From assembly GCA_017480325.1 (NCBI GenBank), contig JAFVAY010000008.1, positions 186,001-250,000 of the forward strand: a stretch of DNA of 64,000 nt. The letters run 5' to 3'. Both the position numbers and the translations under genes were made by a program. This document shows positions 17,068 through 24,961 of the stretch, one piece after another (the stretch's first letter is position 1; each line of letters starts with the position of its first letter). The DNA comes from Clostridiales bacterium. GTDB lineage: Bacteria; Bacillota; Clostridia; Saccharofermentanales; Saccharofermentanaceae. The notes under the pieces were generated by a model, which saw nothing but the letters and a program-made list of their open reading frames with translations, was not told where the DNA came from and searched no databases.

Positions 17068-18778
17068 CAGTAAAAGATTCAGCATTCTATTTCCTGAAAA
17101 ATCCGAAGCAGAGGTGAAAAGACTTTCTGATACCACTTATCATGACTTGGGTATCGATGCCGTCCTTAATTCTGTCACGGATGATGCCAAGGAACGTCAG
17201 ATGATAAGTGACGTCCTGTCTAACATGACCTCTGATCCTGACGTGTCTTCCTACAGGCAGGCGATATTTGCCGATCTCATCGATAATCCAAAGCTTAGAG
17301 ATGAGCTTAAGGATCTGTTCGAGAAGATAGAGTTTCTTAAGAGCTTTAATACTATCCATAAGACATCCGATGAGGAGATCGGTATCTGGCATCTGTTCCA
17401 AAGACTTGATGAGATAGACAGCTACATAAAGTGTGTAGAGGGTCTTAAGTCCTCTCTAAGTGATGAGCGTATCAGATCTCAGGGCCTTCAGGGGCTTAAG
17501 AGGTATATAGATGATTTATATGATGAGGCTTTTTTCGAGCAGATGAAGAAGGATATAAAGGAGTTGAAAGTCAAGGCCTCTGATGTTAAGAGTGTTACCG
17601 TTGGTATCAATGTTAACGACAGGCTTGAGGCCGTAAGCATGGGCCTTGTATCAGTCAACAAGAGGTCCTTCAAAAAATCCGGTATCGTTAGCAGCTTCTC
17701 TGATGCCATCGCCACCAAGGATTCTATCAACGAGGATACCGAGTGGGATGGAGACATGCACTATAAAGAGGTGGATAAGGATAACAAGAATGATCTTGCC
17801 GCAGCCTTGGAAAGAAGTGCGGGTATCAGCACCATTGCCTTCGTGGATTCCAAGATCAAGTCCACTTTGGCGGGTGTATCTGACGGCGACAGCACTAAGA
17901 CTTCTACCTTCTACCTCGAGAATGTCCTTAACAAGATGCTGGGTTCCATGGTAAAGACCCTAAGGGATACGCTTACCAAGTACGCTAATATTGCTATTGT
18001 CAATATCTCACAGCTGGTGCCGGAGTTTATCTACTACATAAGATTCGCGGAATTTATAGACAATCAGAGAGCCAAGGGCTTCGCGTTCTGCGAGGCCTCG
18101 GTGACGGGAAGAGACGGCATATCGATGGATGCCAAGGGCTTTTATAACATAAGGCTTGCTCTGACGCTGCCTTCCATGAATGATATCGTTACCAATGATC
18201 TGATATTCGATGATACAAGGCTCATATATATACTTACGGGAGCCAACAGGGGAGGCAAGACCACCATCACCCAGGCTGTAGGACTTCTTTATGTTCTGGC
18301 TCAGGGCGGTATCTATGTGCCTGCGAGCTCCTTCGAGTATAAGCCTGTCGATCAGATTTATACGCATTTTCCTGCGGATGAGGATAAGACCACGGATCTC
18401 GGTAGGCTCGGCGAGGAGTGCGTAAGGTTCAAGGAGATATATCAGGCTTGTACTGATAGAAGTCTGATACTTCTTAACGAGTCCTTCTCCACCACGTCCT
18501 TCGAGGAAGGGTATTACATCGCCAAGGACTGCATCAAGGCGCTTATGAGAAGAAGGGTTAGAACGATATATAACACTCATATGCATAAGCTCGCCTCGGA
18601 TTCCGACATGGAGGAGCTTAACGGCTCTGATACAGGTCATGTCGCGGCCTCGCTCGTGATGATGAGTGACAGCGGCAAACGGTCCTTCAAGGTGGTGGAG
18701 GCGCCTCCGGAGGGGCTGTCCTACGCCAGAGACATCGCCGAGAAGTACGGGGTGACCTACGAGCTTCTTACAGAGTAA
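17060..18778 (+). CDS. MutS-like ATPase (not mismatch-repair MutS)
   Basis: The 572-residue protein has a helical clamp-like N-terminal region and a C-terminal MutS-type ABC ATPase. Walker A is LTGANRGGKTT (about residue 394) and FPADEDKTTDLGRLGEE occupies the signature region. The Walker B strand reads LILLNESFSTTSFEEG, with Asn in place of the usual Asp before the catalytic Glu, and YNTHMHKLA follows. There is no mismatch-binding domain and no Smr nuclease domain. It is distinct from the canonical mutS at 1-2301 and its role is unknown. It overlaps the formyltransferase gene by 8 nt and ends at a terminator, so it belongs to the amino-sugar unit. Confidence 0.85.
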   Translation: MGDSKRFSILFPEKSEAEVKRLSDTTYHDLGIDAVLNSVTDDAKERQMISDVLSNMTSDPDVSSYRQAIFADLIDNPKLRDELKDLFEKIEFLKSFNTIHKTSDEEIGIWHLFQRLDEIDSYIKCVEGLKSSLSDERIRSQGLQGLKRYIDDLYDEAFFEQMKKDIKELKVKASDVKSVTVGINVNDRLEAVSMGLVSVNKRSFKKSGIVSSFSDAIATKDSINEDTEWDGDMHYKEVDKDNKNDLAAALERSAGISTIAFVDSKIKSTLAGVSDGDSTKTSTFYLENVLNKMLGSMVKTLRDTLTKYANIAIVNISQLVPEFIYYIRFAEFIDNQRAKGFAFCEASVTGRDGISMDAKGFYNIRLALTLPSMNDIVTNDLIFDDTRLIYILTGANRGGKTTITQAVGLLYVLAQGGIYVPASSFEYKPVDQIYTHFPADEDKTTDLGRLGEECVRFKEIYQACTDRSLILLNESFSTTSFEEGYYIAKDCIKALMRRRVRTIYNTHMHKLASDSDMEELNGSDTGHVAASLVMMSDSGKRSFKVVEAPPEGLSYARDIAEKYGVTYELLTE

Positions 18779-18783
18779 ACGAA

Positions 18784-18812
18784 AAGGGGCTTCATCTGAA
18801 GCCCCTTGTTAA
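18784..18812. terminator. Bidirectional intrinsic terminator
   Basis: A 10-bp stem AAGGGGCTTC / GAAGCCCCTT with loop ATCT lies between the convergent MutS-like and HEAT-repeat genes. The 5' flank GAAAA gives T residues on the minus strand and TGTT follows on the plus strand, so it may serve both directions. Confidence 0.75.
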
Positions 18813-18830
18813 TGTTCATAATTCTCTCGA

Positions 18831-19172
18831 TCAGACGACTCTGTCCTTTAATCTGTCGAAGGCGTTCTTGGCGATCTGTCTTACGTTAGGATCCGAATCT
18901 GCGAATGCGAGCTTCTTTACATACTCTTCGCAGTGCTTAGCTCCTATATCAGCAGCAGATGTAGCTGCGGCAGCCCTAACTGACGGGGAAGAATCACGAA
19001 GCAGTGGAATAAGAGCCATGCCGGATTCATAGGTCCTTATCTGACCCATAGCAATTGCTACTTCCGTGCGTACATCATCATCAGAGTCACCGGAGAGTTT
19101 AACAAGACCATCCAGCTTGCCCTTGGCGGCCAACTTCATGATCTTATTACGTAAGCTGTCTACACGTGACAT
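18831..19172 (-). CDS. Small HEAT-repeat protein
   Basis: This 113-residue protein consists almost wholly of HEAT-like helical repeats: DDDVRTEVAIAMGQI, SPSVRAAAATSAADIG and DPNVRQIAKNAFDRL. These are protein-interaction solenoids and no enzymatic motif is present. SD GAGGAG lies 8 nt before ATG, and a TATAAT on the minus strand (19211-19206) is a plausible -10. Partner and role are unknown. Confidence 0.85.
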   Translation of the reverse strand: MSRVDSLRNKIMKLAAKGKLDGLVKLSGDSDDDVRTEVAIAMGQIRTYESGMALIPLLRDSSPSVRAAAATSAADIGAKHCEEYVKKLAFADSDPNVRQIAKNAFDRLKDRVV

Positions 19173-19301
19173 CCATCTATCTCCTCTATGTATGATCTAT
19201 TTAATATTATATAGCTTGTGTCAGGTTAAATTGTTAATAAAGTATGACAAAAATATTAATGGGAGTCAATAGATTATCAATTTTGCTTGTTAATTCGCTT
19301 G

Positions 19302-19330
19302 TTGAATAAAACCCCTTAAAATTATATACT
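19302..19330 (+). promoter_or_regulatory. Promoter of the GH5 lipoprotein gene
   Basis: TTGAAT (19302-19307) and TATACT (19325-19330) are 17 nt apart, with a 30-nt leader to the ATG. Confidence 0.65.
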
Positions 19331-19360
19331 GATTTTATCTTTTTTCTAAGTGGAGTTACT

Positions 19361-20551
19361 ATGAATCGTAAAGTTTTGCCGTCGGTAATTGCCTTGGCGA
19401 TCTCGGCATCATTTATTATGAGTGCTTGTTCTTCCAAGCTTCCACCTGAAACATTACCTTCTGTTACCCAGACAACGGCTGAAACTACTGAAGCTACTGA
19501 GACCACTATACTCGAGACCGAGGCTCCCGAGGAGACTATAGGTCCCAACAGTACGCCTCAGGTTACCGATATCCCGGTAGAGATCAACGGTCAGCTTCGA
19601 GTCGAGGGCACACAGCTTGTGAACGAGAACGGTGACCCCATACAGCTTAAGGGCATGAGCAGCTGCGGCCTTCATGCCACATATAATTTCTTCACTGACA
19701 ATGTAGCTGATACGCTTATTCAGGACTGGGGCTGTACGGTAATCAGACTTGCCATGACCACGAGAGGTTATGACAACGGTTATACCTATAATCCCGATAC
19801 CTTCTTCGAGGACATGTGCAGATATCTTGATGTTCTTATAGACCACGGTGTGTATGTTATAGTCGATTGGCACATACTGTACGACGGCGATCCCACCGAG
19901 TATCAGGACGAGGCCGTGGATTTCTTCTCCAGAATATCAGCGATATACGGAGAATATCCGAATGTTATTTATGAGGTATGTAATGAGCCTAACGGTGTCC
20001 GTTATGACGATCCGGATGCCGAGGTCGACTGGGATAACGTCATTAAGCCCTATGCAGAGACCGTTATAGCTGCCATCAGGGAGAACGATCCCGATAATAT
20101 CATCATCGTCGGTACTCCTAACTGGAGCCGTGACGTGGATGTGGCATCTCTTAATCCCATAGACGGGGATAATATCATGTACACTCTTCATTTCTATGCC
20201 GGATCTCACGGTCAGGACCTAAGAGATCAGGCACAGACTGCTCTCGATAACGGACTTCCCATCTTCTGTACCGAATGGGGAACCTCCTATGATTCCGGTA
20301 ACGGCGGTGTATTCTACGAGCAGACCTATGAGTGGATAGAGTTCATGGATTCCAATAATATCTCTTGGTGTAACTGGTCCATAGGAAGCTCAGTAGGTGA
20401 GACTTCCAATGCATTAAGGCTGTATGCCAACCGCTTTACTATAGAGCAGAAGCTGTACGGACATTGGCCGGATGAGATGCTCTCTCCTTCGGGACTGTTC
20501 GTTAGGGCGCTTATACTCGGGCAGGATTTTGAAATACCTGAAGAAGGCTGA
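19361..20551 (+). CDS. Secreted GH5 glycoside hydrolase (endoglucanase-like) lipoprotein
   Basis: The protein (396 residues) begins with a lipoprotein signal peptide ending FIMSAC, so it should be lipid-anchored outside the membrane. A Thr/Glu/Pro-rich linker (to about residue 75) precedes a GH5 barrel. The acid/base Glu is in YEVCNEPNG (Glu209) and the nucleophile in FCTEWGTS (Glu305); VIRLAMTTRG and DWHILYDGDP are further GH5 signatures. Likely substrates are cellulose or mixed beta-glucan. It has its own promoter and is followed after 12 nt by a second lipoprotein gene. Confidence 0.92.
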   Translation: MNRKVLPSVIALAISASFIMSACSSKLPPETLPSVTQTTAETTEATETTILETEAPEETIGPNSTPQVTDIPVEINGQLRVEGTQLVNENGDPIQLKGMSSCGLHATYNFFTDNVADTLIQDWGCTVIRLAMTTRGYDNGYTYNPDTFFEDMCRYLDVLIDHGVYVIVDWHILYDGDPTEYQDEAVDFFSRISAIYGEYPNVIYEVCNEPNGVRYDDPDAEVDWDNVIKPYAETVIAAIRENDPDNIIIVGTPNWSRDVDVASLNPIDGDNIMYTLHFYAGSHGQDLRDQAQTALDNGLPIFCTEWGTSYDSGNGGVFYEQTYEWIEFMDSNNISWCNWSIGSSVGETSNALRLYANRFTIEQKLYGHWPDEMLSPSGLFVRALILGQDFEIPEEG

Positions 20552-20563
20552 CGGGGTCTGTAG

Positions 20564-21667
20564 TTGATTAGGATAAGAAGTCTCAGGAGATTAATATTAA
20601 CGGCGATGGTGCTTCTTGCAGCTTTTGCTGTCGTATCCTGTGCCTATGATTCACAGGCTCAGGAGACTACTATAGAAACAACTGAGACGACTGCTCCTTC
20701 TCCGACTCCGACATCGACTCCGACTCCTACCAATACACCCACGCCTACTCCGGCTCCTGAGCATATCGTAGTTGATTTCCTTGGAGATCTTACACTTGCC
20801 GATGCTCTTGCCTGGAGCGGTGCGCCCGGAAGCTTCGATGCTGTTGTAGGTGATGACTATGAGTACTGCTTCCAGAACTGTGCCGAATATCTGTCGCAGG
20901 ATGATCTTACGCTTGCAAACTTCGAAGGCACTTACGGTGATGAGTATGCACCTCATCAGATCAAGGAATTCGTATTCGCTAGTGACCCCGAGACGGTTCA
21001 GATACTTATTAACGGTAGCATAGAGGCGGTTAATCTGTCCAATAATCACAGCGGTGACTACTGGGATGCCGGACTAACACTTACTCAAGAGACCTTAGAG
21101 GGTGCGGGAATACTGTGGAGCAATCAGCATCAGTATGCGATCTATGAGGTCAGAGGGATCAAGATAGGCATGTTCGGTATCGATATGGTGGGTAACGGTG
21201 ATAATGCTCAGACCGCCTATCCTCTCATAGATGAGCTGAGATTATTAGGTTGCCAGATAGTTATCGCCTCATGTCACTGGGGAATAGAGAGGTATTATGA
21301 GCCTACCAATGATCAGATTTATACGGCTCATGCCCTTATCGATTACGGCGTGGATATAGTAGTGGGAACTCACCCTCACAGACTGGAGCCCATAGAGGTC
21401 TATAACGGAAGATATATCCTCTATAGTCTCTCGAACTTCTGCTTCGGCGGTAATACCGGGCTCTCAGATCCCGATTCCTGCATAGTCAGATGTGAATTCA
21501 TAATGAATGAGGATAATTCTGAGGTTGAGACTTATAATCTTACGGTGACTCCCTATAGTCAGACGAGCTTTACCGCCAATGACTATTGTCCCCGTCCTTA
21601 TGAGTGGGGATCGGATGATTATTATCGTGTAATGGACAGACTTAACTGGTCACAAGAAGATGAATAA
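20564..21667 (+). CDS. CapA-family lipoprotein (poly-gamma-glutamate synthesis type)
   Basis: CapA-type proteins are secreted metallophosphatase-fold enzymes associated with poly-gamma-glutamate or capsule. The signal peptide ends AVVSCAY (lipobox Cys26). A linker of repeated Pro-Thr follows (about 44-65). The catalytic fold shows VVDFLGDLTLADA, ANFEGTYGDE, NLSNNHSGDY, SCHWGIERYY and VVGTHPHRLEP. The start is TTG at 20564, needed for the signal peptide, with GGGGT upstream. It lies 12 nt after the GH5 gene and is likely cotranscribed. Substrate is not determined by sequence; no capB/C synthetase gene is in the window. Confidence 0.88.
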   Translation: MIRIRSLRRLILTAMVLLAAFAVVSCAYDSQAQETTIETTETTAPSPTPTSTPTPTNTPTPTPAPEHIVVDFLGDLTLADALAWSGAPGSFDAVVGDDYEYCFQNCAEYLSQDDLTLANFEGTYGDEYAPHQIKEFVFASDPETVQILINGSIEAVNLSNNHSGDYWDAGLTLTQETLEGAGILWSNQHQYAIYEVRGIKIGMFGIDMVGNGDNAQTAYPLIDELRLLGCQIVIASCHWGIERYYEPTNDQIYTAHALIDYGVDIVVGTHPHRLEPIEVYNGRYILYSLSNFCFGGNTGLSDPDSCIVRCEFIMNEDNSEVETYNLTVTPYSQTSFTANDYCPRPYEWGSDDYYRVMDRLNWSQEDE

Positions 21668-21684
21668 CAGAGGAGAGGCGTAAC

Positions 21685-22194
21685 ATGGCAACTAACAAAG
21701 TGCTGGTAATCATGGGTTCTGATTCGGACTTCCCCGTTATGGAGGGATGCTTTAAGAATCTTAAAAAATTCGGTGTAGATTATGAGGTTCATATAGCATC
21801 AGCCCACAGAAGTCCGCAGAAGGCAGCTAAGCTTGCTTCTGAGGCGAGAGATAACGGCTTCTCTGCTATAATCGCTGCTGCAGGTCTCGCAGCGCATCTG
21901 GCAGGTGTCCTTGCCTCTAATACCATTCTTCCTGTTATAGGAGTTCCTTGTAAGGGCGGTGCCCTTAACGGTGTTGATGCGCTTTATGCCACTGTTCAGA
22001 TGCCCTCCGGCATTCCTGTGGCTACTGTCGCTATTGACAGCGGTGCCAATGCGGCCATCCTTGCCTGCGAGATGATCGCCCTTAAGGACTATGAGGTGGC
22101 CGCCAAGCTTATCGAATATAAGAAAGAGCTTGCTTCCTCGGTAGATACTAAGGAAGCCAAGCTTATAGACAGACTTAAGGAGGCAGGACTTTAA
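21685..22194 (+). CDS. purE: N5-carboxyaminoimidazole ribonucleotide mutase PurE
   Basis: PurE rearranges N5-CAIR to CAIR in IMP synthesis. MGSDSDFPVME near the start, IASAHRSPQKA and AAGLAAHLAGVLAS match class I PurE. Length is 169 residues, normal. SD GGAGAGG is present. It is the first gene of the purine run, with one base between its stop and the purF ATG. No purK or purine riboswitch is visible nearby. Confidence 0.95.
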   Translation: MATNKVLVIMGSDSDFPVMEGCFKNLKKFGVDYEVHIASAHRSPQKAAKLASEARDNGFSAIIAAAGLAAHLAGVLASNTILPVIGVPCKGGALNGVDALYATVQMPSGIPVATVAIDSGANAAILACEMIALKDYEVAAKLIEYKKELASSVDTKEAKLIDRLKEAGL

Positions 22195-22195
22195 T

Positions 22196-23611
22196 ATGAG
22201 CGGAATCTTCGGTGTAATCAACAGAGCAGGTATAGATGAGGGAACAGCCAAGACTGCATATTACGGCATCTTCTCTCTGCAGCACAGAGGTCAGGAGGCT
22301 TCGGGGATTGCCATCAATAACAGCGGCTCCTTTCTGGTCCACAAGAGAGAGGGAATGGTAGCTGATATATTTGATGAGGTTACTTTATCCGCTTTAAGTG
22401 GAGCCTGTGCAGTGGCTCATGCCAGAGGCGCTGACGGTATTATGGGCCCTGACGGTATACAGCCTGTAGTTATCAAGTCCAGAGTAGGTAACGTTGCCTT
22501 AAGTGCAGACTCCGTCATCCTTAATGCGGAGCAGATAAGGGAGGAGCTTAAGAATCAGGGAGCTATCTTCCAGACCAATACCGACACTGAGCTTATACTC
22601 TCACTTTTCTCCCGGAATCGTGTTATTACCGATACTATTCAGGATGCACTTCTTAAGACTATGAAGGAGCTTAAGGGCGTGTATGCCATGGTCATTATGA
22701 CAGATGATGCGCTCATCGGTATAAGAGACCCTTATGGCTTGAGACCCCTGTCCTTTGGTAAGAAGGGCAATGAGTGGATGATCTCCTCCGAGAACTGCGC
22801 CTTCGATGCTCTTGATGCTGAATATATTAGAAATCTTGAGCCAGGAGAGATCCTTACAATTACTAAGGATGAGGTATCAAGTGCATATTACGATGCTTCC
22901 GTCGACTCCGATACCAGGATCAAGAACGGTAAGGTCTGTATCTTCGAGTATGTTTATGTCGCGAGGCCCGATTCAGTCATCGACGGTACTAACGTGTTTA
23001 AGTCCAGATATGAGGCCGGTAAAGCACTTTCGAAGCTTCATCCCTGCGAGTGCGATCTTGTCATCGGCGCTCCCGATTCCGGTAATGCCGCAGCATTGGG
23101 CTTCGCTGACGGCTTGGGAGTTACATACGGTATGGGTCTTCTTAAGAACCGTTATGTAGGAAGGACCTTCATTAAGAGTACACAGGAGCAGCGTGAGCTT
23201 GCGGTACGCATGAAGTTTGCTGTCCTTAAGGAGGCTGTTAAGGGTAAAAGAATAGCTATAGTTGATGACTCTCTTGTAAGAGGAACAACTACGAAGCATA
23301 TAATCAGATTCCTTAAGGATAATGGTGCTTCCGAGGTTCACGTAAGACTTGCTTCTCCCGAGGTTAAGTATCCCTGCTGTTACGGCGTCAACGCTTCGTC
23401 AGATAAGGATCTTCCGGCAACACGCATGACCGATGATGAGATCTGCGAGATGATCGGTGCAGATTCACTGGGGTATATCACACTGCCCGAGCTTAAGAAT
23501 GCTTTGGGTGGTCTTATCTGTGATACGTGCTCTGCCTGCTTCGACGGTAACTACGTCGCAGGGAAGCCTGTCGACTTCGAGAAAAGCGTACATCAGGTGA
23601 CCAATCTATGA
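22196..23611 (+). CDS. purF: PurF-like amidophosphoribosyltransferase with degenerate glutaminase site
   Basis: PurF makes phosphoribosylamine from PRPP. The PRPP loop VDDSLVRGTTTKH (about 356-368) and RNRYVGRTFI-type region are intact, and cysteines at 248, 394/395 and 442/445/448 fit the iron-sulfur ligands of Bacillus-type PurF. The glutaminase half is not intact. The N-terminal nucleophile Cys is Ser2 (MSGIFGVI), and the stretch equivalent to ALAHNGNLVN reads ALSADSVILN, losing the Asn-Gly of the oxyanion hole. FQTNTDTELI is kept. Glutamine use is therefore doubtful; ammonia-dependent synthesis on the intact half is the simplest reading. Nothing upstream in frame supplies a Cys start. Confidence 0.9.
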   Translation: MSGIFGVINRAGIDEGTAKTAYYGIFSLQHRGQEASGIAINNSGSFLVHKREGMVADIFDEVTLSALSGACAVAHARGADGIMGPDGIQPVVIKSRVGNVALSADSVILNAEQIREELKNQGAIFQTNTDTELILSLFSRNRVITDTIQDALLKTMKELKGVYAMVIMTDDALIGIRDPYGLRPLSFGKKGNEWMISSENCAFDALDAEYIRNLEPGEILTITKDEVSSAYYDASVDSDTRIKNGKVCIFEYVYVARPDSVIDGTNVFKSRYEAGKALSKLHPCECDLVIGAPDSGNAAALGFADGLGVTYGMGLLKNRYVGRTFIKSTQEQRELAVRMKFAVLKEAVKGKRIAIVDDSLVRGTTTKHIIRFLKDNGASEVHVRLASPEVKYPCCYGVNASSDKDLPATRMTDDEICEMIGADSLGYITLPELKNALGGLICDTCSACFDGNYVAGKPVDFEKSVHQVTNL

Positions 23612-24231
23612 ATATAGCGGTATTTGTATCAGGGGGAGGAACAAACCTTCAGGCCATAATAGACAACATCAAGTCCGGCTACTTGGACGGAGTTAATATC
23701 GCTCTTGTTGTCGCTTCCAATGATGGTGCCTACGCACTTACGCGGGCTTCCGAGAATGGTATTCCTGCAGTCGTTAAGTCTGTTAAGGCTTATGAATCCC
23801 GCGAGGCTTGGGATGAGGATGTACTTAACACCTTGATCGAGAAGAATATTGATCTTATTGTTCTTGCCGGATACCTGTCGCTTCTGGGGGAGAAGACGGT
23901 AAAGCAGTACAGCAATAGGATCATTAACATTCATCCTGCTCTGATCCCTTCCTTCTGCGGTAAGGGAATGTACGGGATAAAGCCTCACGAGGCGGTCCTT
24001 GCCAGAGGCGTAAAGGTCTCGGGAGCTACTGTTCATTATGTTAACGAGAATTACGATGAAGGTCCCATTATCCTGCAGAAGGTTGTAGACGTATTGCCTT
24101 CTGATACACCCGAGGTCCTTCAGAAGAGAATCATGAAGGAATGTGAGCAGGTCATTCTTCCCAAGGCTATTAAGCTTATCTCGGAAGGTAAAGTTGTTAT
24201 CAAAAATAATATTGCATATGTAGAGGAATGA
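23608..24231 (+). CDS. purN: Phosphoribosylglycinamide formyltransferase
   Basis: PurN formylates GAR using 10-formyl-THF. IAVFVSGGGTNLQAI at the start binds phosphate, INIHPALIPSFCGKGMYG carries the catalytic His, and GATVHYVNENYDEGPI the Asp. Length is 207 residues. The ATG overlaps the purF stop (ATGA), giving tight coupling. Confidence 0.95.
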   Translation: MNIAVFVSGGGTNLQAIIDNIKSGYLDGVNIALVVASNDGAYALTRASENGIPAVVKSVKAYESREAWDEDVLNTLIEKNIDLIVLAGYLSLLGEKTVKQYSNRIINIHPALIPSFCGKGMYGIKPHEAVLARGVKVSGATVHYVNENYDEGPIILQKVVDVLPSDTPEVLQKRIMKECEQVILPKAIKLISEGKVVIKNNIAYVEE

Positions 24232-24234
24232 ATT

Positions 24235-24954
24235 ATGGAAAAAAGAAACATCTCCGAACTTCTTAAGAACAACCCTTATCCCGGAAGAGGGATCATTATC
24301 GGTAAGTCTGCTGACGGCAAAAGTGCTGTAACTGCTTACTTCATCATGGGAAGAAGCGTTAATTCAAGAAACCGCGTATTCACTCCCACAGAGGATGGGA
24401 TAAAGACAGAGGCCTTCGATCCTGCGCTTCTTTCTGATCCTCATCTCATTATCTATTCACCCGTAAGAGTTCTCGGTAACAAGACCATAGTTACTAACGG
24501 CGATCAGACAGACACTATTTATGAGCTTATGGATAAGCAGCAGACCTTCGAGATGAGCTTAAGAGGACGCGAGTTCGAGGACGATGCTCCTAACTATACG
24601 CCCCGTATATCGGGAATTATGCATGTGGAGAACGGAGCATTCAATTACGCGATGTCCATATTGAAGTCTGCCGACGGCAATCCGGATTCCTGTGAGAGAC
24701 ATACATTCTCTTACTCGAACCCTATAGCAGGTGACGGAAGATTCATCCACACATATATGGGTGACGGAAGTCCTCTTCCGAGCTTCGAGGGTGAGCCTGA
24801 GAAGATCGGTATCGATGGAGATATCGACTCCTTTACCGATATGCTCTGGAATAGTCTTAATGAAGACAATAAGGTCTCACTGTTCGTAAGATTCATCGAT
24901 ATAGCGACAGGTGAAGCCACAACTAGAATTGTAAATAAGAATGTTAAGGAGTGA
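24235..24954 (+). CDS. purO: IMP cyclohydrolase, PurO family
   Basis: PurO closes FAICAR to IMP, the last step of purine synthesis; it is best known from archaea and also occurs in some Clostridia. NPYPGRGIIIGKSADGK, AYFIMGRSVNSRNRVF, DPHLIIYSPVRVLGN and NGDQTDTIYE match the family. Length is 239 residues. It directly precedes a stand-alone AICAR transformylase, so the two single-function proteins together replace bifunctional PurH. Confidence 0.88.
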   Translation: MEKRNISELLKNNPYPGRGIIIGKSADGKSAVTAYFIMGRSVNSRNRVFTPTEDGIKTEAFDPALLSDPHLIIYSPVRVLGNKTIVTNGDQTDTIYELMDKQQTFEMSLRGREFEDDAPNYTPRISGIMHVENGAFNYAMSILKSADGNPDSCERHTFSYSNPIAGDGRFIHTYMGDGSPLPSFEGEPEKIGIDGDIDSFTDMLWNSLNEDNKVSLFVRFIDIATGEATTRIVNKNVKE

Positions 24955-24961
24955 ATTTAAG

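Noticed and set aside
22196..22201. Alternative upstream PurF start giving an N-terminal Cys after processing
   Set aside because: The in-frame upstream codons lie inside purE and contain no Cys near the junction, so no propeptide arrangement restores the nucleophile.
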